The notes below the pieces were generated by a model that made no database searches, had not been told where the DNA came from, and was given only the letters and a program-made list of their open reading frames with translations. Below, one piece after another: positions 1 to 8,733 of a DNA stretch of 64,000 nt. The stretch's first letter is position 1, and every line of letters begins with the position of its first letter. Where the stretch lies: positions 124,001 to 188,000 of the forward strand of contig CAJXJK010000009.1 of the NCBI GenBank assembly GCA_913054135.1. The letters run 5' to 3'. Both the position numbers and the translations under genes were made by a program. The DNA comes from an uncultured Flavobacteriales bacterium (GTDB taxonomy: Bacteria > Bacteroidota > Bacteroidia > Flavobacteriales_D > Crocinitomicaceae).

Positions 1-123
1 CATAGGTATGGATTTGATCTAAAAACAGGTAGAGGTGGAGGAGGATTGCATCTAGACAATTATCCAATTGAAAAAAGAGAAGATGGATTTTATGCCGGAT
101 TTGAATATATCAGTCTGTTCTAG
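1..123 (+). CDS. C-terminal end of a probable outer-membrane protein (partial)
   Basis: An open frame runs from the first base to a TAG at 121-123 and encodes 40 residues, so the gene begins before the window. The piece is rich in Gly, Tyr and charged residues and ends in ...EYISLF. A C-terminal aromatic residue preceded by alternating hydrophobic residues is typical of the last strand of an outer-membrane beta-barrel. That is an inference from 40 residues only. The family cannot be named. Confidence 0.6.
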   Translation, partial: HRYGFDLKTGRGGGGLHLDNYPIEKREDGFYAGFEYISLF

Positions 124-194
124 ACTGGGGACCTAACATTTCACTTCATTCATATCAAAAAAATCGCGTTTAAATGAACCAAATAAAGTTTTAC

Positions 195-226
195 TTGTTT
201 GTGTGATAGTATTACTATTATATTTG
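195..226 (+). promoter_or_regulatory. Promoter and probable TetR operator of the exporter operon
   Basis: TTG (195-197) overlapping TTTG (198-201) is followed after 17-21 bases by TATATTTG (219-226), the Bacteroidetes -33/-7 form. Transcription would start near 233, just before the ATG at 245. Between the boxes lies the inverted repeat ATAGT-att-ACTAT (206-218), placed where a repressor would block polymerase. It is a plausible autoregulatory site for the TetR protein encoded directly downstream. Confidence 0.6.
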
Positions 227-244
227 CGATTAAAATTTATTTAA

Positions 245-925
245 ATGAAATCTTTACTATCAAACCTATCGATCAAGATCAATGAGAAGGTGTATCTAAA
301 GGATCCAGAGTCCACTGAACTTGGAAAAAAAATTACCGCTCAGGGAATTGAAATGATTGAGGAATTGGGATTTGAATCTTTCACTTTCAAAAAACTTGCT
401 GCTGAAATTGGCTCCACTGAAGCCTCTGTCTATAGATATTTCACCTCAAAACACCATTTACTTATTTATATTGTTCTGTGGTATTGGGGGTGGATTGAGT
501 ATAGGCTTGTATTTGGTTTAAACAATATTGAATCACCTCAAGAACGTCTTGAAAAAGCCATAAAAATCCTGACAGAAAGAGTGGAACAGGACAGCACTTT
601 CTCACACGTAAATGAGGTGAAATTAAATAGGATAGTAATTAGTGAATCCTCAAAAATTTACTTCAACAAGAATGTAGACTCTGAAAATTCAGATGGTTTC
701 TTTTTGAAATATAAAAACGTGGTTGAGCGAGTAAGTCAAATTATTCTTGAGATCAATCCAAAATACAAATATCCCCATATGCTAGTCTCAACTATCATAG
801 AAGGTGCGCACCATCAAAGATTCTTTGCAGAGCATCTTCCAAGGTTAACAGATGTAATAAAGGGAGAAGATGCCGTAGTTTCATTTTACCAGGAAATGGC
901 TATTCAACAATCAACAAAAAAATAA
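245..925 (+). CDS. TetR/AcrR-family transcriptional regulator
   Basis: The 226-residue protein has a TetR-type helix-turn-helix at about residues 45-66 (FTFKKLAAEIGSTEASVYRY), preceded by the usual first helix. The rest is an alpha-helical ligand-binding domain with no recognisable ligand signature. Its stop is one base before the ATG of the ABC gene, so it is cotranscribed with the exporter and probably represses it, relieved by an exported compound or membrane stress. A palindrome in its own promoter (206-218) is the likely operator. The family is certain; the effector is unknown. Confidence 0.88.
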   Translation: MKSLLSNLSIKINEKVYLKDPESTELGKKITAQGIEMIEELGFESFTFKKLAAEIGSTEASVYRYFTSKHHLLIYIVLWYWGWIEYRLVFGLNNIESPQERLEKAIKILTERVEQDSTFSHVNEVKLNRIVISESSKIYFNKNVDSENSDGFFLKYKNVVERVSQIILEINPKYKYPHMLVSTIIEGAHHQRFFAEHLPRLTDVIKGEDAVVSFYQEMAIQQSTKK

Positions 926-926
926 A

Positions 927-2633
927 ATGTCACAACTAGATGTAAGACAACCTGTAAAAAGGTTTTGGTTATTGCTAAAACCAGATAAAAATGAAATTAG
1001 AAATGTTTATTTCTATGCCATTTTTAATGGTTTAGTTTACTTGACTCTGCCCATTGGGATTCAAGCGATCATGGGATTAATTCAAGGAGGTCAAGTTTCT
1101 ACAAGCTGGATTGTATTAGTCATATTCGTTTTATTAGGAATAGCTCTGAATGGAGTGCTCACAATAAGCCAAATGCGAATAGTTGAGAACCTTCAGCAAA
1201 AGATTTTTACTCGTGCAGCATTTGAATTTGCTTATCGAATTCCACGAATTAAAATGGAAGCACTATACAAGCATTACGCCCCTGAATTAATGAATCGATT
1301 TTTTGATATCATTTCGGTACAAAAAGGATTGGCGAAAATTTTAATTGACTTCATCACAGCTGGAATTCAAGTGATGTTTGGACTGATTTTGCTTTCATTC
1401 TATCATCCATTCTTCATCATCTTTAGCTTCATTCTTGTTGCACTGATTTTCGCCATTTTCAAAATTACTGCGAGAAAAGGTTTGGAGACCAGCTTGTCTG
1501 AATCAAAAAGTAAATATAAAGTTGCTCACTGGCTTGAAGAAATGGCAAGAAATAACGTCACATTGAAATTGGCTGGTGAAACGAACATACACTTAGAAAG
1601 AACTAATGACGAAGTAGGAAATTACATTGAATACAGAAGAAAACACTTCAAAGTTCTGATTCAACAATTCATATTAATGGTTGGATTCAAAGTTTTGGTT
1701 GCAACTGGTTTACTTGCCATTGGAGGCGTTTTGGTGATGGAACAACAAATGAATATTGGTCAGTTCGTAGCATCTGAAATCATTATTCTTTTAGTCCTAG
1801 GCGCGGTAGAAAAGCTTATTCTGAGTTTAGAAACAATTTATGATGTGCTTACGTCACTTGAAAAAATCGGTCAGGTAACCGACATGGAGCTTGAACCTTC
1901 AGATGGAGTTCAAATCTCTGATCATTGTGAAGATTGCGGATTGAGTGTAGATATTTCAAACTTGAATTTCACTTATCCCGGAAACCCGAATCCGACTCTA
2001 AGTGATATCAATTTGCAAATCAAAAAGGGAGAAAGAATCCTCATTAACGGTTCAAATAACACAGGGAAATCTACCCTTTTGCATCTCATAGCAGGAGTTT
2101 ACCAACCTATTGAAGGATATATTGCTTTTAACGGTTACCCACAGGGAAATCTAGAACCTAGAAACCTAAGATCTGTGATAGGAGATTGTTTGATGGAAGA
2201 GCAATTGTTTGAAGGAACTATTCTTGACAATATTGGCATGAGAAGAAAAAACGCCAGCATGGAAAACATCAAATGGGCAGTCGATAATCTAGGTCTCACA
2301 GAATTTATTAAAGGTCAACCAAAAGGTTATGACACTATTATTGAACCTGATGGTCAGCATTATTCTAAGGGTATAATTGACCGACTAATTTTGGCAAGAA
2401 GTATTGCCGATAAGCCTAGGTTACTCATCATTAAAGATGCTTTTCAAAGTATCAAAGCTCAAGACAAATCAGGAATCATTGACTTCTTAACGGATAAAGA
2501 TCAACCATGGACAATGATTGCCGTGTCATCAGACATGTATTTGGCAAAAAAGATGGACCAAATAGTGAGACTTGAAAATGGTAGGATAGTCAAAATTGGG
2601 AACTACCAGGAAATGAAAAATAACATTATTTAA
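927..2633 (+). CDS. ABC exporter, membrane domain fused to a degenerate ATP-binding domain
   Basis: The 568-residue protein has an N-terminal ABC exporter membrane domain (about 1-320, several hydrophobic helices) and a C-terminal nucleotide-binding domain. There is no C39 peptidase domain. Walker A is present (GSNNTGKST, 375-383). The other catalytic motifs depart from consensus: the Q-loop glutamine position is Met423, the LSGGQ signature reads YSKGI (479-483), the Walker B end reads LLIIKDA (499-505) so that Lys503-Asp504 stand where Asp-Glu are expected, and the H-loop reads VSSD around 533-536 without histidine. The neighbours are HlyD- and TolC-like proteins, so it is the inner-membrane part of a type I-like exporter. 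Whether it hydrolyses ATP is doubtful. Confidence 0.85.
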   Translation: MSQLDVRQPVKRFWLLLKPDKNEIRNVYFYAIFNGLVYLTLPIGIQAIMGLIQGGQVSTSWIVLVIFVLLGIALNGVLTISQMRIVENLQQKIFTRAAFEFAYRIPRIKMEALYKHYAPELMNRFFDIISVQKGLAKILIDFITAGIQVMFGLILLSFYHPFFIIFSFILVALIFAIFKITARKGLETSLSESKSKYKVAHWLEEMARNNVTLKLAGETNIHLERTNDEVGNYIEYRRKHFKVLIQQFILMVGFKVLVATGLLAIGGVLVMEQQMNIGQFVASEIIILLVLGAVEKLILSLETIYDVLTSLEKIGQVTDMELEPSDGVQISDHCEDCGLSVDISNLNFTYPGNPNPTLSDINLQIKKGERILINGSNNTGKSTLLHLIAGVYQPIEGYIAFNGYPQGNLEPRNLRSVIGDCLMEEQLFEGTILDNIGMRRKNASMENIKWAVDNLGLTEFIKGQPKGYDTIIEPDGQHYSKGIIDRLILARSIADKPRLLIIKDAFQSIKAQDKSGIIDFLTDKDQPWTMIAVSSDMYLAKKMDQIVRLENGRIVKIGNYQEMKNNII

Positions 2634-2634
2634 T

Positions 2635-3987
2635 ATGCTCAATATTTCAAAAACCAGTATCAGAGGAGGTTTCAAAAATATTCAACTTTCAATCTTGGAA
2701 GAAGTTGAGGGAAAGAAATCAGGTAAAATCGTGAGAAGATTAATGATCGGAACCTTGATCACAATTATCCTCATTATGTTTTTGCCCTGGACGCAGAACA
2801 TTCGTTCACAAGGTCAAGTGACGACACTCAAACCAGACCAACGTCCGCAAACAGTCCATTCAGTTATTGGAGGAAGAATCGAAAAATGGTACGTGCAGGA
2901 GGGCGATCTAGTAAAAAAAGGAGATACCATTGCATTCATCTCAGAAATCAAAGACAATTATTTTGATCCACAATTGTTGGACAGAACAGCCAATCAAACC
3001 GAATTAAAAAAACAAAGTGTTGATTCTTACGACGAAAAAGTAAATGCGCTAGACAATCAAATATCTGCCTTGTCTGATCAGAGAAACCTGAAATTAAAAC
3101 AAGGAAGAATTAAATTGAATCAAGCGCAACTAAAAGTAACGAATGATAGCATTTCTTTAGTAGCTGCACAACTGAATTACAAAACTACCGAAGAGCAGTA
3201 TGAACGTTACGTAAAACTGAACAAGGATGGTCTTAAATCACTCACTGATTTAGAGAATAGAGAAGTGAAAAAACAAAACTCTTATTCTTATTTAATAGCT
3301 GCTGAAAATAAGTATCTGGCGTCTCAGTCTGAGCTAATTTCGGTGAAAATTGAATTGAGCAATATTCAAGTTAAATATGAAACAGACGTGGCAAAATCTC
3401 GTTCAGATAAATTTTCTGCTTTGTCAAGTAAATTAAATTCAGAAGGTGAAGTAAATAAATTAGAAAATCAATTCTCTAATTATGAGAAAAGAAACACGCT
3501 CTATTACATTCTTGCACCACAAGATTGCTATGTCACAAAGCTAATCTCTACAGGAATTGGTGAAACAATTAAAGAAGGATCACCTGTGGTAAACATTATG
3601 CCATACAACTATGACTTAGCAATAGAAATGTATATAGATCCAATAGATCTACCATTGGTATCAAAAGGAGAAAAGGTGAGAATTCAATTTGATGGATGGC
3701 CTGCAATTGTGTTCTCTGGATGGCCAAATGCCAGCTATGGTACATATGGAGGAGAAGTCTATGCCATTGATCAATACATTTCACCAAACGGAAAATATAG
3801 AGTTTTGGTGCGTCCTGACCCACAAGATCATCCATGGCCTGAAGCTCTGAGATTTGGTGGAGGAACGAACTCAATTATGTTACTAGATGATGTCCCAATT
3901 TGGTATGAATTGTGGCGAAAAGTGAATGGATTCCCGCCAAATTATTATCGAGAATCAAAGTCCGCAAAAACAAAACAAGACAAATGA
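2635..3987 (+). CDS. HlyD-family periplasmic adaptor of the exporter
   Basis: The 450-residue protein has a short cytoplasmic N-terminus, one membrane segment near residues 37-55, and a lipoyl-like half-motif (GGRIEKWYVQEGDLVKKGD). Next comes a long charged coiled-coil hairpin (about 120-290), then the returning lipoyl half and a beta-barrel region. This is the usual HlyD/EmrA plan for bridging an inner-membrane ABC protein to a TolC channel. Its ATG is one base after the ABC stop, and its own stop overlaps the next start (ATGA at 3984-3987), so the genes are translationally coupled. The substrate is unknown. Confidence 0.88.
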   Translation: MLNISKTSIRGGFKNIQLSILEEVEGKKSGKIVRRLMIGTLITIILIMFLPWTQNIRSQGQVTTLKPDQRPQTVHSVIGGRIEKWYVQEGDLVKKGDTIAFISEIKDNYFDPQLLDRTANQTELKKQSVDSYDEKVNALDNQISALSDQRNLKLKQGRIKLNQAQLKVTNDSISLVAAQLNYKTTEEQYERYVKLNKDGLKSLTDLENREVKKQNSYSYLIAAENKYLASQSELISVKIELSNIQVKYETDVAKSRSDKFSALSSKLNSEGEVNKLENQFSNYEKRNTLYYILAPQDCYVTKLISTGIGETIKEGSPVVNIMPYNYDLAIEMYIDPIDLPLVSKGEKVRIQFDGWPAIVFSGWPNASYGTYGGEVYAIDQYISPNGKYRVLVRPDPQDHPWPEALRFGGGTNSIMLLDDVPIWYELWRKVNGFPPNYYRESKSAKTKQDK

Positions 3988-5375
3988 AAATTATAATTCT
4001 TTTCTTCTTGGTTTTGGTGTCTCCATTTTGGATGCACGCGCAAAATAATGTGCTCACTTTTGAGGATTTCATAGGCCTTGTTTTGGAACATCATCCCATG
4101 TCTCGACAAGCTGATGTAAAAAACGAGTATGGTATCGCAAACCTTCAAAAAAGTAAAGGAAACTTTGATCCTAAATTAGAAGGAAACATCAACCAAAAAT
4201 ATTTTAAGTCAGACAAGTATTATAACGTCTCAAACATTGGATTAAAGGTTCCTACTTGGTATGGCATCAGCTTTAAGGGAGGTTATGATATGAATAACGG
4301 AACTCAACTAAACCCTGAACGCCTAACACCTGAAGAAGGCCTGTGGTATGCAGGTGTTGAAGTCTCTTTAGGAAAAGGACTTATCATTGATAAAAGACGA
4401 GCCGAATTTAAAAAAGCCCAGATTTACGCCCAAAGCGCCATACAAGAAAGAAGAATAATGCTCAATGATCTTGTGTTAAAGTCAGGAAGCGCTTATTGGG
4501 AGTGGTTCAAATCTTATAATAAAATGACTGTTTATGAAAAAGCAGTGGCCAATTCTCAAGAAGTAATGGATAATGTGAGAAGAGGTGCTTTAGTAGGAGA
4601 CCGACCGTTTATGGACACTTTAGAAGCCCATGTACAATTACAAACTCAAAAGTTTAATTTTCTCAAAACAGAAGTAGATTACCTCAACTCTTTGGCCTAC
4701 CTAGAAATCTTCTTATGGAAAGATGGCTATCTGCCACTTGAACTTGATAGCTTAACTTTTCCGCCGTCAATGTATGAAGTTGACAAAAGCACAATAGAAC
4801 CTGAACTTTTATTGAAGGTTGATTCACTCAAAATTAATCACCCATCACTTTTGCAGGCAAACTATAAAATAGAGAGTGAAAAAATTACACTTAAACTGGC
4901 ATGGGAAAATGTCAAACCAGAGATAGATTTAAAATATAATGCCATCAATTCAGCCGAATTTGGAAATCCCGCAGAAAATTACAGCATTGAAAACTACGTT
5001 TGGGGAGCGTCTTTCAAAATGCCGCTATTTTTGAGAAAGGAAAGGAACCAAATTAGGCTGTCAAAACTCAAAGTTGAATTGAAACAACTTGATTTCGAAA
5101 TGAAAACCCAAGAAATTGGATTCAAGATAGAATCGGCGATTAATTTATGGCAAACATCAAATACTCAAATAGACCTATGGTCTCAAACCACAGGAGACTA
5201 CGAGATATTACTACAAAACGAAAATCAATTATACACCATAGGTGAGAGTTCTCTTTTCAAGGTTAACTCAAGGCAAAAATCTTATATCAAATCTGAATTG
5301 ATGCTCATTGAAACCATTAAGGAAAACCAAAAGGCTGCACTCAAAGCAAAATACATACTAGGGATACTAAACTAA
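3984..5375 (+). CDS. TolC-like outer-membrane efflux protein
   Basis: I place the start at ATG 3984, which overlaps the HlyD stop as ATGA and begins with a clear signal peptide (MKIIILFFLVLVSPFWMHAQ). A longer in-frame start at 3912 would hide it. The mature part of the 463-residue product has the long amphipathic helices and central strands of the outer-membrane efflux family (two OEP repeats), with the usual late helix rich in Glu, Lys and Leu. It completes a tripartite exporter with the two upstream genes. The substrate cannot be read from the sequence. Confidence 0.85.
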   Translation: MKIIILFFLVLVSPFWMHAQNNVLTFEDFIGLVLEHHPMSRQADVKNEYGIANLQKSKGNFDPKLEGNINQKYFKSDKYYNVSNIGLKVPTWYGISFKGGYDMNNGTQLNPERLTPEEGLWYAGVEVSLGKGLIIDKRRAEFKKAQIYAQSAIQERRIMLNDLVLKSGSAYWEWFKSYNKMTVYEKAVANSQEVMDNVRRGALVGDRPFMDTLEAHVQLQTQKFNFLKTEVDYLNSLAYLEIFLWKDGYLPLELDSLTFPPSMYEVDKSTIEPELLLKVDSLKINHPSLLQANYKIESEKITLKLAWENVKPEIDLKYNAINSAEFGNPAENYSIENYVWGASFKMPLFLRKERNQIRLSKLKVELKQLDFEMKTQEIGFKIESAINLWQTSNTQIDLWSQTTGDYEILLQNENQLYTIGESSLFKVNSRQKSYIKSELMLIETIKENQKAALKAKYILGILN

Positions 5376-5385
5376 AGTCAAACTT

Positions 5386-5700
5386 ATGATCACATTAAAA
5401 ATAATCACTCCAGATACTGCCGCAGCAGATGCAGTTTGCGACTTTTTACTCAAAGAAAAACTAATTTTAGAAGCTGTTATACAAGACAATGTGCGTACAA
5501 AAGAACTCATAGATGGAAAAATTGTGAGTTCAAAAAAAGTTCAAATCACCTCCTTAACCAAAGCACTTCTATTTGAGACCATCAACAAAACAATTAAAAA
5601 GAAATTTGAAGGCTTAGTGTTTGACATTCATTCTATGCCCGTCGTCTACATGGATTGGGAAAGACAAAAAGACCTGGTGGATCAGGTGAAGAACGTATAA
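5386..5700 (+). CDS. CutA1-like small protein
   Basis: The 104-residue protein has the CutA1 pattern: an N-terminal strand ending TPD, an Ala-rich helix, LLKEKLILEAVIQDN where CutA has EKLAAC, a GK turn, a strand-helix with TKALLFETI, and a terminal PVVYMDWE resembling the CutA end. CutA proteins are trimeric ferredoxin-like proteins loosely linked to divalent-metal tolerance, with no settled role. The gene follows the tolC-like gene by 10 bases, so it belongs to the exporter operon. I see no metal-binding His/Cys set beyond one Cys and one His. The assignment rests on pattern likeness only. Confidence 0.5.
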   Translation: MITLKIITPDTAAADAVCDFLLKEKLILEAVIQDNVRTKELIDGKIVSSKKVQITSLTKALLFETINKTIKKKFEGLVFDIHSMPVVYMDWERQKDLVDQVKNV

Positions 5701-5817
5701 TCCGTTGAACATCAAAGAAGAAATAGGATTCAATTACAATCCTAAAAGCTTTATGATTGAATTAGCCAAATAATTTTATTGCTTAAGCTTTCATTACCGC
5801 TCTTCTAAAAATCCCCT

Positions 5818-5825
5818 TACATTTG
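5818..5825 (+). promoter_or_regulatory. -7 box of the slyD promoter
   Basis: TACATTTG matches TAnnTTTG and lies 17 bases before the slyD ATG, giving a leader of about 11 bases. No convincing -33 TTG is seen at the usual distance, so only the -7 element is claimed. Confidence 0.45.
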
Positions 5826-5842
5826 CAGCCTAAATTATTGAT

Positions 5843-6325
5843 ATGCAAATTGCAAAAGAAACAGTGGTTTCACTTAATTACACTTTAAAAAACAGTGAAG
5901 GAGAATTATTGGACACATCTGAAGGAAGAGCTCCTTTGGTTTATTTACATGGAGTTGGAGGATTGATTCCAGGTCTTGAAAAAGAACTTGATGGAAAAGT
6001 AAAAGGTGATAAAGTGGTTGCAATTATTGCCCCAGAAGATGCTTACGGATCAAGAAGAGATGACTTGTTAAAACAAGTTTCTAAAGATGGTTTTCAAGGT
6101 GAAGAAGAAATGAAAGAAGGTATGCAAGTTCAGTTAGATACTGAGCATGGACCAGCTATTGCAGTCATTACAAAAATTGAAGGTAATGATGTAACTTTAG
6201 ATTTAAATCATCCTTTGGCAGATATGACTTTACACTTTGATGTTCAAATTGAAGATGTAAGAGAAGCTACTGCAGATGAGATTTCTCATGGTCATGTTCA
6301 CGGACCTGGAGGACACCAACATTAA
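5843..6325 (+). CDS. slyD: FKBP-type peptidyl-prolyl isomerase, SlyD-like
   Basis: The 160-residue protein catalyses cis-trans isomerisation of prolyl bonds and acts as a folding helper. The FKBP halves are visible around an insert-in-flap domain: VSLNYTLKNSEGELLDTS at the start, LIPGLEKELDGKVKGDK (about 40-56), and DLNHPLADMTLHFDVQIEDV near the end. It finishes with a His-rich tail (HGHVHGPGGHQH), shorter than in E. coli SlyD but suited to binding Ni2+ or other metals. It is monocistronic, with a -7 box upstream and a strong terminator right after the stop. Confidence 0.9.
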   Translation: MQIAKETVVSLNYTLKNSEGELLDTSEGRAPLVYLHGVGGLIPGLEKELDGKVKGDKVVAIIAPEDAYGSRRDDLLKQVSKDGFQGEEEMKEGMQVQLDTEHGPAIAVITKIEGNDVTLDLNHPLADMTLHFDVQIEDVREATADEISHGHVHGPGGHQH

Positions 6326-6337
6326 GATTAAGAAATT

Positions 6338-6366
6338 AAAAAGGGAGCTCTAAGCTCCCTTTTTTT
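6338..6366 (+). terminator. Rho-independent terminator of slyD
   Basis: AAGGGAGCT (6341-6349), loop CTA, and AGCTCCCTT (6353-6361) form a perfect 9-bp stem. A-rich bases precede it and a run of T follows to 6366. The flanking A/T runs let it work for the convergent gene at 6380-7294 as well. Confidence 0.9.
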
Positions 6367-6379
6367 ATGCTCTTTAGTT

Positions 6380-7294
6380 CTAGTCTAATGGTAATCGATA
6401 AATAAATCTGAATTCGAAATTAGCTCCGTTTTTGAATATTCGATTCGTCTCTACTCTATCATCCCCAACATTTACGGGTCCAAATTTCACATTCATTTGA
6501 TCTGAATCGTTATACACTCTGTATTTACGAATTATTGAATAACCCGCCTTGGCATGAATCCAAACGTTCTTGCCGAGATTAAATTCTGCAAAGGCCCAAG
6601 CATTATTATCAGCCTTATCAATATGGTAGCCGTCAATCCAATTTAAATTGGTATTCAGATTAGTTCTGTAAGAAGCATTAACTCCATCAAATCTTAAACC
6701 GGTTCTAAATCTATCAGATGGCATATAGGAGAGTTCTAAATTGACAGGTATCACCATTTTTAAACGCCATTTATCGTTTATTGCCCAATTAAAACCGAAG
6801 AGAGGAACAAACATTGGCCCAAAGAATTCGGCGTTATAATACAGTCCGTATTTCCAATCAAAATTTTCAGAATGAGCGGTAGTTCCTAATGCAACCCCAC
6901 CTTGCTGAAAATGAGAAATATCGACATATTTGAAATCTGTGTTTAACCTAGTTATTGACATGAAAAGCATCTTAGATTTCTCATTCCACTTATGCTCCCA
7001 ACCTATTTGAAGCTGTGATGAAGAAAATCTCAATGAATTGTCTCCATTCAAGGTTGCATCATTAGAAATAATGTTTTGCTGATAACCTAAGCCAAATAAA
7101 AGTACATTGTTATCATTGACTACAACAGGAGCTTTGAGATCAACAGCAAAAGTATTTAGGTTCCACTTAGTATTAGAAGAATCTGCTGCATTCGCAGGTG
7201 AAGTATTCCAATACACATTGCCTAGGTCAACCCAATTTTGAGCAAAAGATGAGCTAACTACTAAGATTATCAGGGAAGTTAGAATAGTTTTCAT
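6380..7294 (-). CDS. Exported beta-barrel protein (DUF6268-like)
   Basis: The 304-residue protein starts with a signal peptide (MKTILTSLIILVVSSSFAQ). The mature part has many alternating aromatic/hydrophobic strands separated by polar turns and ends FEFRFIYRLPLD, as in small outer-membrane barrels. It resembles the DUF6268 proteins common in Bacteroidetes, although I rely on overall pattern only. It is a single gene, convergent with slyD. No function is known. Confidence 0.6.
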   Translation of the reverse strand: MKTILTSLIILVVSSSFAQNWVDLGNVYWNTSPANAADSSNTKWNLNTFAVDLKAPVVVNDNNVLLFGLGYQQNIISNDATLNGDNSLRFSSSQLQIGWEHKWNEKSKMLFMSITRLNTDFKYVDISHFQQGGVALGTTAHSENFDWKYGLYYNAEFFGPMFVPLFGFNWAINDKWRLKMVIPVNLELSYMPSDRFRTGLRFDGVNASYRTNLNTNLNWIDGYHIDKADNNAWAFAEFNLGKNVWIHAKAGYSIIRKYRVYNDSDQMNVKFGPVNVGDDRVETNRIFKNGANFEFRFIYRLPLD

Positions 7295-7414
7295 GAGAGT
7301 TCAATGTAATTATAATTGTTAAATATTTCTTAATTAATCTGTTTTAGCATTTATTGGCACGGTTATCGCAATTTCCTTAACTGAATTAGACTAATTGATT
7401 CGTGGATTTTGGGT

Positions 7415-7456
7415 GAAGCCAGATACTTACAACGGTAAGGTCTGGCTTCTTTTTTT
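7415..7456 (+). terminator. Rho-independent terminator with no + strand gene before it
   Basis: GAAGCCAGA (7415-7423) pairs perfectly with TCTGGCTTC (7441-7449), an inner CTTAC/GTAAG stem extends it, and seven T follow. Polarity is + because the other strand has no T-run. Both neighbouring genes are on the - strand and no + strand coding frame leads into it, so it may end a small RNA starting somewhere in 7300-7400. Confidence 0.75.
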
Positions 7457-7582
7457 GCTTTAATCTTAAATCCATCTTTCATCTAATTATAGACCAAAGA
7501 TATCTAGAGGCCATTGCTTAATGGAATTGAATATTGAAAACGAAAAATGTGATTTGCGAAAAACGCAATTAGCGGTTAAGAC

Positions 7583-7873
7583 TTATTTCTTTAAAACTTT
7601 CGGAATCTTAAAATAATCTGAATCTTTATGAGGAGCATTTTTAAGAGCTTCAACCTGAGTGATAGTTTCTTTCACCTCATCTTCTCTGAGAACATTAATT
7701 GAATTCGTCATGAAAATTAATGGCTCAACACCTTCAGTATCTACAGCATTCAATTGATCTACAAAGCCAATAATCTTTGTTAAATCAGCCTTTATAGCTT
7801 CTTTCTTCTCCCCTTCAAACTCAAGGCGAGCTAAGTGTGCAATGTGTTCAACTAAATCGTCTGTAATTTCCAT
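7583..7873 (-). CDS. gatC: Asp-tRNA(Asn)/Glu-tRNA(Gln) amidotransferase subunit C
   Basis: GatC clamps GatA and GatB in the complex that amidates misacylated Glu-tRNA(Gln) or Asp-tRNA(Asn). The 96-residue product shows the family pattern VEHIAHLARLEF at the N-terminus, a central LNAVDTEGVEPL motif, and LREDEVKET followed by ...APHKDSDYFKIPKVL. I chose the ATG at 7873 rather than an in-frame start at 7888, because the shorter start matches the family length and sits one base past the plsC stop. It is coupled to plsC. gatA and gatB are not in the window. Confidence 0.92.
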   Translation of the reverse strand: MEITDDLVEHIAHLARLEFEGEKKEAIKADLTKIIGFVDQLNAVDTEGVEPLIFMTNSINVLREDEVKETITQVEALKNAPHKDSDYFKIPKVLKK

Positions 7874-7874
7874 T

Positions 7875-8642
7875 CTATAACTTTTCAATTACTTCTTTGT
7901 TGTATTTCATGAGAGGCCCATTAATTACATCAAAGGTTTGCTGACGCAAATTTACTAAATCTTTCTTTTCTAATCCTTTTGTTGATATTGGTTCATGGAT
8001 TATTACTCTTGATATTCCAGGTCGTGCATTCGCGGTTAAGGGCGGATCAGCATCAAAAAGTTTCCAAGTATCAATCAAAGTAATTGGTAAAATTGGAACT
8101 TCACCCTCTATTGCCAATTTAAATGCTCCTGATTTAAAAGGGTTCAGTTTTGGAGTATCATGAGGTATGCCGCCTTCAGGATAGATAACAATTGACCATC
8201 CGTTTTTTAACTCTTGTTTTGCTCTAATAATTGAACGCATTGCTGAATGCCTCTTTTCTCTATTCACACCAATATCCATCTTCTTGAAAAAGATATTAAT
8301 TACCGGCCACCTTAGTAATTCAGCTTTACCAATAAACATGAATTTCGTTTGTGGTAAAATCGGATACATTTGAATAATATCAAGATAAGAACTGTGATTT
8401 GAACAGATTACATAAGGCCCTTTTGGTAAATCTTTGGGCATTTCAATTCTGTTTACATAAATGAAATCAAGGAACAATATGATTCGAGACGTCCAAACTT
8501 TTAACCTAAATACCTTCTCGAAATTCTTGTCATTTAAAAGCATTAACCAAAACACAGGATATAAGATAGTGAGTACCACAAAGAATATAATCGCGAAATA
8601 AACGCGATACAAAACTATAAATGGTAAAAGCAAATATCTCAT
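7875..8642 (-). CDS. plsC: 1-acyl-glycerol-3-phosphate acyltransferase
   Basis: PlsC makes phosphatidic acid by acylating lysophosphatidate at the inner membrane. The catalytic HX4D motif is NHSSYLD and the later motif YPEGG is clear. N-terminal hydrophobic stretches anchor the enzyme. The ATG at 8642 (MRYLLLP...) gives 255 residues. An upstream in-frame start at 8720 would overlap the trpS promoter region and add 26 uninformative residues. It shares a divergent intergenic region of about 90 bases with trpS and is followed directly by gatC. Confidence 0.88.
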   Translation of the reverse strand: MRYLLLPFIVLYRVYFAIIFFVVLTILYPVFWLMLLNDKNFEKVFRLKVWTSRIILFLDFIYVNRIEMPKDLPKGPYVICSNHSSYLDIIQMYPILPQTKFMFIGKAELLRWPVINIFFKKMDIGVNREKRHSAMRSIIRAKQELKNGWSIVIYPEGGIPHDTPKLNPFKSGAFKLAIEGEVPILPITLIDTWKLFDADPPLTANARPGISRVIIHEPISTKGLEKKDLVNLRQQTFDVINGPLMKYNKEVIEKL

Positions 8643-8705
8643 GGGGCGGTAAATGTAGTGAATAAACCGAGACAAATTAACGCTCAAAGTGTATTGAAAA
8701 TTGCC

Positions 8706-8713
8706 TATTTTTG
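8706..8713 (+). promoter_or_regulatory. -7 box of the trpS promoter
   Basis: TATTTTTG fits TAnnTTTG and lies 20 bases before the ATG at 8734. Transcription would start near 8720, which rules out a TTG start at 8701 for trpS. The -33 element is weak. Confidence 0.45.
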
Positions 8714-8733
8714 AAAGCAAAAATTATTTTAGG

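Noticed and set aside
3596-3874. Minus-strand frames inside the HlyD and TolC genes
   Set aside because: They are shadows of well-supported genes on the other strand with no motif of their own.
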